Assembly (NCBI GenBank): GCA_905215205.1
Contig: CAJMPK010000062.1
Coordinates: 1-8,366 of the forward strand
Reading direction: 5' to 3'
Length of the DNA: 8,366 nt
Origin: an uncultured bacterium
GTDB taxonomy: Bacteria; Actinomycetota; Coriobacteriia; Coriobacteriales; Coriobacteriaceae
Shown: piece by piece, positions 4,897-8,366 of the stretch
Layout: each line of letters starts with the position of its first letter
How positions within the stretch are numbered: the first letter of the stretch is position 1
Made by a program: the position numbers and the translations under genes
Notes under the pieces: generated by a model
The model's input: only the letters and a program-made list of their open reading frames with translations
Databases searched by the model: none
Told to the model about the DNA's origin: nothing

Positions 4897-6972
4897 ATGG
4901 GTGCTCCCAAGACCGGTAATGTAAGGAACGTGGTGCTCGTAGGCCAAGGCGGGGTGGGCAAGACTTCACTCGCCGAGGCCATGCTCCACCTTTCCGGCAA
5001 GACCGCCCGCCTGGGCGGCCACGACGGCACCAAGCCCACGCTCGACTATGACCCCGAAGAGGTCAAGCGTGCGTTTTCCATCTCGACGACCATTGCGCCG
5101 ATCGACTGGAAGGGCGCGCGCATCAATGTGCTCGATGCCCCGTGCTACCCCGATTTTATCGGCGACGCCTTTGCCGCGATGAGCGTCTGCGAGACGGCTC
5201 TGTTTGTGGTCGACGCCGAGGCCGGCCCGCAGCCTACGACGGTTAAGCTCTGGTATGCCGCCGAGGACCTGCGCCTGGCGCGTGCGGTGTTCGTAAACCG
5301 CCTGTCGCGCTCCGAGGCCAGCTTTGCGACCACGATGGACCTGCTGCAGGAGCGCTTTGGCACGCGCCTGGGCGCCGTGACCCTTCCCTGGGGCGAGGGC
5401 GAGGACTTTGACGGCATCATCGACCTGGTGCGCATGAAGGCGCGCCATTGCAACGGCGTCGAAGCCGTTGAGTCGGAGATTCCGGAGGAGTATCGTGCCC
5501 AGGCCGAGGAAGCCCATGACCATCTGTGCGAGCTGGTGGCCGAGGCCGACGATGAGCTGATGATGAAGTACTTGGAAGGCGAGGAGACGCTGACGCAGGA
5601 GGAGCTTGAAGGCCTGCTGTCGAAGGCGATCGCCGAGCGCATCTTTGTGCCGGTCTTTGCGGGCGATTGCATTAAGGAGCAGGGCGTCAACTCGCTGATG
5701 GACGACATCGCCACATACTTCCCGGCGCCGACGGACTACGGCGAGATGCCGCTCATCGACGGTGATTCGCTCAAGATTTCGAGCGACGATGACCGTCCGG
5801 TGGCGTTTGTGTTTAAGACGCTGGCCGATCCGCAGCAGGGTCGCATCAGCTTTATCAAGGTGCTGACGGGTACGCTTGAGCCGGGTCTTGAGCTGATCAA
5901 CGCGCGTACCCGCAAGAGCGATCGTCTGGCTCACCTGTATGTGATGTGCGGCCGCGACATGACCGAGGTCGGTCACGCCTATGCCGGCGACATTATCGTG
6001 GCACCCAAGCTGGCGGCCGAGACGGGCGATACGCTCTCGATTACCGGCAAGGTCGAGGCTGCGGCGTTTAAGTTCCCCAACTCGCAGTACCGCATTGCCA
6101 TCGAGGCCGAGAATCGCGGCGACGAAGAGAGGCTCTACACGTTTATCGAGAAGGCTTGCAAGGCCGATCCGACCATGAGCATCGACCGCGACGAGGAGAC
6201 GGGCCAGACTATCATCTCCGCCGTGGGTGAGGCGCAGGTTTCGGTGCTGCTCAACCGTTTGGAGGACCGTACCAAGGTTGTGGCAAAGAGCGTGCCGATC
6301 CGCATTCCGTATCGCGAGACCATCCGCCGCACGGCAAGCGCCCAGGGTCGCCACAAGAAGCAGACCGGCGGCGCCGGTCAGTACGGCGACTGCTGGCTGC
6401 GCGTGGAGCCGCTCATTGGGCCCGACGGCACGAGCGACGGCTATGAGTTTGTTGACGAGGTCGTGGGTGGCCGCATCCCGCGCTCGCTGATCCCCGCTGT
6501 GGACAAGGGTGTCCAGGAGACCATGAAGGACGGCATCATTGCCGGCTACCCGCTCACGGGCATTCGCGTGGCTGTGTATGACGGCTCGTATCATAGCGTC
6601 GACTCCAACGAGATGGCGTTCCGCGCGGCGGCTCGCATCGGTCTGCGCAAGGCATGCGCCGATGCCGACCCGGTGGTGCTGGAGCCCATCGAGGAAATCA
6701 CGGTGACTATCCCCGAGAGCTACGCCGGCGCCGTGATGGGCGACATCTCGGCCTCGCGCGGTCGCGTGACGGGTATGGAGACCGATGAGCGCGGCGATAC
6801 CGTGGTCATTGCCCAGGCGCCGCTGGCCGAGCTGACGGATTATTCGACGCGCCTGCGCTCTATCACGCGCGGCACGGGCGACTTTACCATGAAGCCCGCT
6901 GGCTATGAACAGGTGCCTTATGACGTTCAGGCCAAGCTGGTCGAGCGCTATGAGGAGGGTCGCGCCAAGTAG
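4897..6972 (+). CDS. EF-G-like translational GTPase paralogue with degenerate G motifs
   Basis: This 691-aa protein has the full five-domain EF-G layout: G domain (about 8-280), domain II (300-385), III (395-470), IV (480-600) and V (600-680). Conserved EF-G landmarks include the domain IV tip GSYHSVDSNEMAF (563-575), RHKKQTGGAGQYGD (485-498) and the YAGAVMGDISASRGRV domain V strand (609-624). The P-loop GQGGVGKT (16-23) is intact. Others diverge: G3 reads DAPCYPDF (80-87) instead of DTPGHVDF, so Cys replaces the Gly and Tyr the catalytic His. G4 reads NRLS (134-137) for NKxD, and the G5 region reads AGD. It is therefore probably not the main EF-G but a second paralogue of the FusA2/EF-G-like type, whose function is unsettled. 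Weak GTPase activity or altered nucleotide binding is inference. It appears monocistronic, with its own leader and terminator. Confidence 0.88.
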   Translation: MGAPKTGNVRNVVLVGQGGVGKTSLAEAMLHLSGKTARLGGHDGTKPTLDYDPEEVKRAFSISTTIAPIDWKGARINVLDAPCYPDFIGDAFAAMSVCETALFVVDAEAGPQPTTVKLWYAAEDLRLARAVFVNRLSRSEASFATTMDLLQERFGTRLGAVTLPWGEGEDFDGIIDLVRMKARHCNGVEAVESEIPEEYRAQAEEAHDHLCELVAEADDELMMKYLEGEETLTQEELEGLLSKAIAERIFVPVFAGDCIKEQGVNSLMDDIATYFPAPTDYGEMPLIDGDSLKISSDDDRPVAFVFKTLADPQQGRISFIKVLTGTLEPGLELINARTRKSDRLAHLYVMCGRDMTEVGHAYAGDIIVAPKLAAETGDTLSITGKVEAAAFKFPNSQYRIAIEAENRGDEERLYTFIEKACKADPTMSIDRDEETGQTIISAVGEAQVSVLLNRLEDRTKVVAKSVPIRIPYRETIRRTASAQGRHKKQTGGAGQYGDCWLRVEPLIGPDGTSDGYEFVDEVVGGRIPRSLIPAVDKGVQETMKDGIIAGYPLTGIRVAVYDGSYHSVDSNEMAFRAAARIGLRKACADADPVVLEPIEEITVTIPESYAGAVMGDISASRGRVTGMETDERGDTVVIAQAPLAELTDYSTRLRSITRGTGDFTMKPAGYEQVPYDVQAKLVERYEEGRAK

Positions 6973-7006
6973 CGCGTGACTTTGCCTGCAACATATATGC
7001 CGATGT

Positions 7007-7042
7007 AAGGGCCGCTCCGGGCAATCCAGGGCGGCCCTTTTT
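7007..7042 (+). terminator. Intrinsic terminator of the EF-G-like gene
   Basis: AAGGGCCGC (7007-7015) and GCGGCCCTT (7031-7039) form a perfect 9-bp stem with a 15-nt loop, running into TTTTT (7038-7042). It lies 34 nt after the EF-G-like stop, between convergent genes. On the - strand only TTAC follows the stem, so it would terminate the nuclease transcript less well. Confidence 0.9.
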
Positions 7043-7086
7043 GATCCCCAGCGGGGTTGCAAATCGGTTCTTGTCGTGGCTTGGGG

Positions 7087-8070
7087 CTAGTTCCCCGAGG
7101 CCTGGTTGCGGCCGGTGACGTAGTCGATCTGAACGTGCGGCTGTAGGTTATAGCAGTACACGTGGAAGCACAGGGTCTTGCCGTGGTCTTCGACCGATTG
7201 CGCTTCAAGGCGCACGCCGCGGCAGACAAGCTCCTCTTCGTTATACATGGGCGTGACGCGATAGAGTACGTGGTTGCCCGTGTCGCGGATGTAGTCGAGG
7301 ATTTGCTCTTCAAACGGCAGCATGCCCGTCTCGTTGAGATAGCGCGTGCCGGTGAGGAGATTTTTGCGGTTGGCGTTTTCGCCGCAGAGCGACCAGGCGA
7401 TAAGGTGACAGCGGTTGTAGAGGCTCTGGCCCGGAATAAAGTCGTAGCGCTGCTGGCGCCATCCAGCGGGATGGATACGCGAGATATCGCCGCGCTCGCC
7501 TTGACCGAGTGATTCGGGGCCCACGCAGGTGAGCGCTTTGCGGGTGCGGCCCAGGCTGTCGAGCTTGGAGAACTTCTTAAAGCAACCCTCTTCTGTAGCG
7601 CGCTCGTATTCATCGAGTGTGAATGATGGTGTGCCGAGCGGGTGCGTGCTGTCGGCGCGAAGGGCAACGTAGGGGTTGCCGGCGTAGTCAGGAATGCTGC
7701 TGAGATAAACACCGCGGGCGCGGTTGAGGTCGGGGTTTTCCACCTCGTCGATGGGGGTGGCGGCACTGTCCGCGGAGGCGTCGTCACCGGTGTCGGTTGC
7801 GGCGGAATCGGAGCCATCGCCAGAGTCTCGGCTATTTTGAGAGTCCGAGGAGCTCGCTGTTCCCGATTCGAGCTGGGCAACCAGGTCCGCCTCGTCATCG
7901 GTGCGGCTGGGACTCTCGTTTTGTTTTTCGGCCAGAGCTGTCGCCTGCTCATCGCTTTGCGGCGACAACAACTTGGGCGCTCCGTCGAGCGACCCTGTGA
8001 ACAACGCAAACCCCAGCACCACGGCGGTGCCGATGGAAAGTACTTGCTTGTAGGCGGACTTGCGCGACAT
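7087..8070 (-). CDS. DNA/RNA non-specific endonuclease, exported (Endonuclease_NS_2 / EndA-like)
   Basis: This is a 327-aa exported nuclease of the beta-beta-alpha-metal superfamily, which cleaves DNA and often RNA without sequence specificity. ATG 8070 follows AGGAG by 5 nt. Residues 1-9 are basic and 10-26 hydrophobic, giving a signal peptide or membrane anchor with no lipobox. A low-complexity Asp/Ser/Ala-rich linker runs from about 57 to 112. The catalytic domain (about 115-320) has YNRCHLIAWSL (218-228), where His222 is the expected general base, and ENANRKNLLTGTRYLN (231-246), where Asn residues should coordinate Mg2+. The motif is NRCH rather than the DRGH of pneumococcal EndA and Serratia-type nucleases; the NRCH form is familiar from Gram-positive DNA-entry nuclease homologues. 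Seven cysteines in the domain could form disulfides. Roles in DNA uptake, nucleotide scavenging or competition are all possible; no competence genes are nearby. Confidence 0.88.
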   Translation of the reverse strand: MSRKSAYKQVLSIGTAVVLGFALFTGSLDGAPKLLSPQSDEQATALAEKQNESPSRTDDEADLVAQLESGTASSSDSQNSRDSGDGSDSAATDTGDDASADSAATPIDEVENPDLNRARGVYLSSIPDYAGNPYVALRADSTHPLGTPSFTLDEYERATEEGCFKKFSKLDSLGRTRKALTCVGPESLGQGERGDISRIHPAGWRQQRYDFIPGQSLYNRCHLIAWSLCGENANRKNLLTGTRYLNETGMLPFEEQILDYIRDTGNHVLYRVTPMYNEEELVCRGVRLEAQSVEDHGKTLCFHVYCYNLQPHVQIDYVTGRNQASGN

Positions 8071-8072
8071 TG

Positions 8073-8119
8073 CGGCTCCTGGATGGACGGTTGGGAATCT
8101 ACCAGTCTAGCAGGAGCCG
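8073..8119 (-). promoter_or_regulatory. Hairpin sequestering the nuclease Shine-Dalgarno
   Basis: CGGCTCCTG (8073-8081) and CAGGAGCCG (8111-8119) form a perfect 9-bp inverted repeat. GACGGT (8086-8091) pairs inside it with ACC and GTC (8101-8107) around one bulged A. In the - strand transcript, the AGGAG ribosome binding site (8080-8076) lies wholly within the outer stem. This suggests translational repression unless the stem is opened. The pairing is read directly; the regulatory effect is inferred. Confidence 0.5.
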
Positions 8120-8154
8120 GCAGGGGCCGTTCTATCGAACAAATACTCAAATAG

Positions 8155-8218
8155 ACGTTACTGATTCATTTGCCGCATATGGAGCTGCGGCGGTTGTATA
8201 CATGGAATCAGTCGGCGT
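8155..8218. repeat. Nested imperfect inverted repeat
   Basis: CTGATTC (8161-8167) pairs with GAATCAG (8205-8211), GCCGCA (8172-8177) pairs inside with TGCGGC (8186-8191), and ACG/CGT (8155-8157, 8216-8218) extends it outside. The base composition is less GC-rich than the neighbouring genes. It carries no T-tract, so it is not a typical terminator. Confidence 0.5.
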
Positions 8219-8230
8219 TTCCCCAGATAA

Positions 8231-8267
8231 AACCTGCCAAAATAAACCTGTCCCTTTTTGGCGGGTT
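8231..8267. repeat. Palindromic, possibly REP-like element
   Basis: AACCTGCCAAAA (8231-8242) and TTTTGGCGGGTT (8256-8267) form a 12-bp stem with one G-T pair. AAACCTG is repeated directly at 8230-8236 and 8244-8250. Read on the - strand it contains GGGACAGG, a core I associate with short repeats next to REP-type transposases in various bacteria; that link is from memory and unproven here. It could also act as a weak transcription terminator. Confidence 0.45.
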
Positions 8268-8339
8268 AATCGGGGGACTATTTCACCGCAACTTAGGGCA
8301 CGGTTAGGAAGTGTGCGCCTTAAAGAGTGGAGCCCATGA

Positions 8340-8366
8340 TTAGAGAGGTCGCGCTCATCTCTCTAA
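8340..8366. repeat. Inverted repeat at window end
   Basis: TTAGAGAG (8340-8347) and CTCTCTAA (8359-8366) form a perfect 8-bp inverted repeat with an 11-nt loop, and the pairing may continue beyond the edge. It overlaps the possible start codon at 8336. It could be an operator, a hairpin or chance. Confidence 0.5.

Larger units (their letters stand above)
8071..8366. other. Right-end non-coding region rich in inverted repeats
   Basis: This 296-bp stretch holds the nuclease leader hairpin, two further inverted repeats and a terminal one at 8340-8366. No clear promoter for the nuclease was found on the - strand. A + strand 89-codon frame covers most of it but is full of palindromes and unlike any known protein. 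At 8336 an ATG opens a + strand frame reading MIREVALISL up to the window end, preceded by GGAG only 4 nt away; this may be the start of a gene continuing outside. Confidence 0.35.

Noticed and set aside
4966..7062. 698-codon open frame on the - strand opposite the EF-G-like gene
   Set aside because: It mirrors the third-position GC bias of the + strand gene, is rich in His/Arg/Leu of shadow type, and has no recognisable domain.
6948..8150. 400-codon - strand frame overlapping the nuclease
   Set aside because: It is out of frame with the nuclease, which has a signal sequence, catalytic motif and ribosome binding site; the alternative is Arg/Ser/Pro-rich shadow sequence.
8070..8339. 89-codon + strand frame at the right end
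   Set aside because: It starts opposite the nuclease start codon, spans three inverted repeats and resembles no protein family; the only point in favour is its ATGA overlap with a possible next start.

Overview
The window looks like chromosomal DNA of a high-GC Gram-positive gut bacterium, most likely a Coriobacteriia member such as Collinsella. That placement is inference from the GC-rich third codon positions, AGGAG-type ribosome binding sites and the general look of the proteins; no search was possible. The genes are compact and mostly housekeeping or nutrient-uptake functions. No CRISPR array, tRNA, rRNA, intact transposon or prophage gene is visible.

Layout from left to right. (1) The 3' part of a PHP-domain metal-dependent hydrolase of the YcdX type on the + strand, cut by the window edge. 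(2) A strong hairpin at 481-510 that is placed to terminate this gene and the convergent next one. (3) On the - strand, a TrmA/RlmD-family 23S rRNA uracil-5-methyltransferase in which a Lys/Ser/Arg-rich tail stands where relatives carry a TRAM domain. (4) A 341-bp divergent intergenic region with a promoter for each side, two hairpins and a TAAAGTG/CACTTTA dyad. (5) A tightly coupled + strand operon for a polar amino acid ABC importer: Tat-type lipoprotein binding protein, permease, ATPase, then a clear intrinsic terminator. (6) A roughly 240-nt structured leader followed by a 691-aa EF-G-like GTPase paralogue whose G3, G4 and G5 motifs are degenerate. (7) An intrinsic terminator, then on the - strand a secreted or membrane-anchored DNA/RNA non-specific endonuclease with an NRCH active site. 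Its Shine-Dalgarno sequence lies inside a perfect 9-bp inverted repeat. (8) A 296-bp right end with less GC-rich DNA, several nested inverted repeats, one of which resembles a REP-type palindrome, and possibly the first codons of another gene.

The binding protein, permease and ATPase form one transport system. The other genes are separate units with no clear shared pathway. No obvious new multi-gene system is present. The points most worth a second look are the degenerate EF-G paralogue and its leader, the occluded ribosome binding site of the nuclease, the dyad in front of the importer operon, and the palindromic right end.
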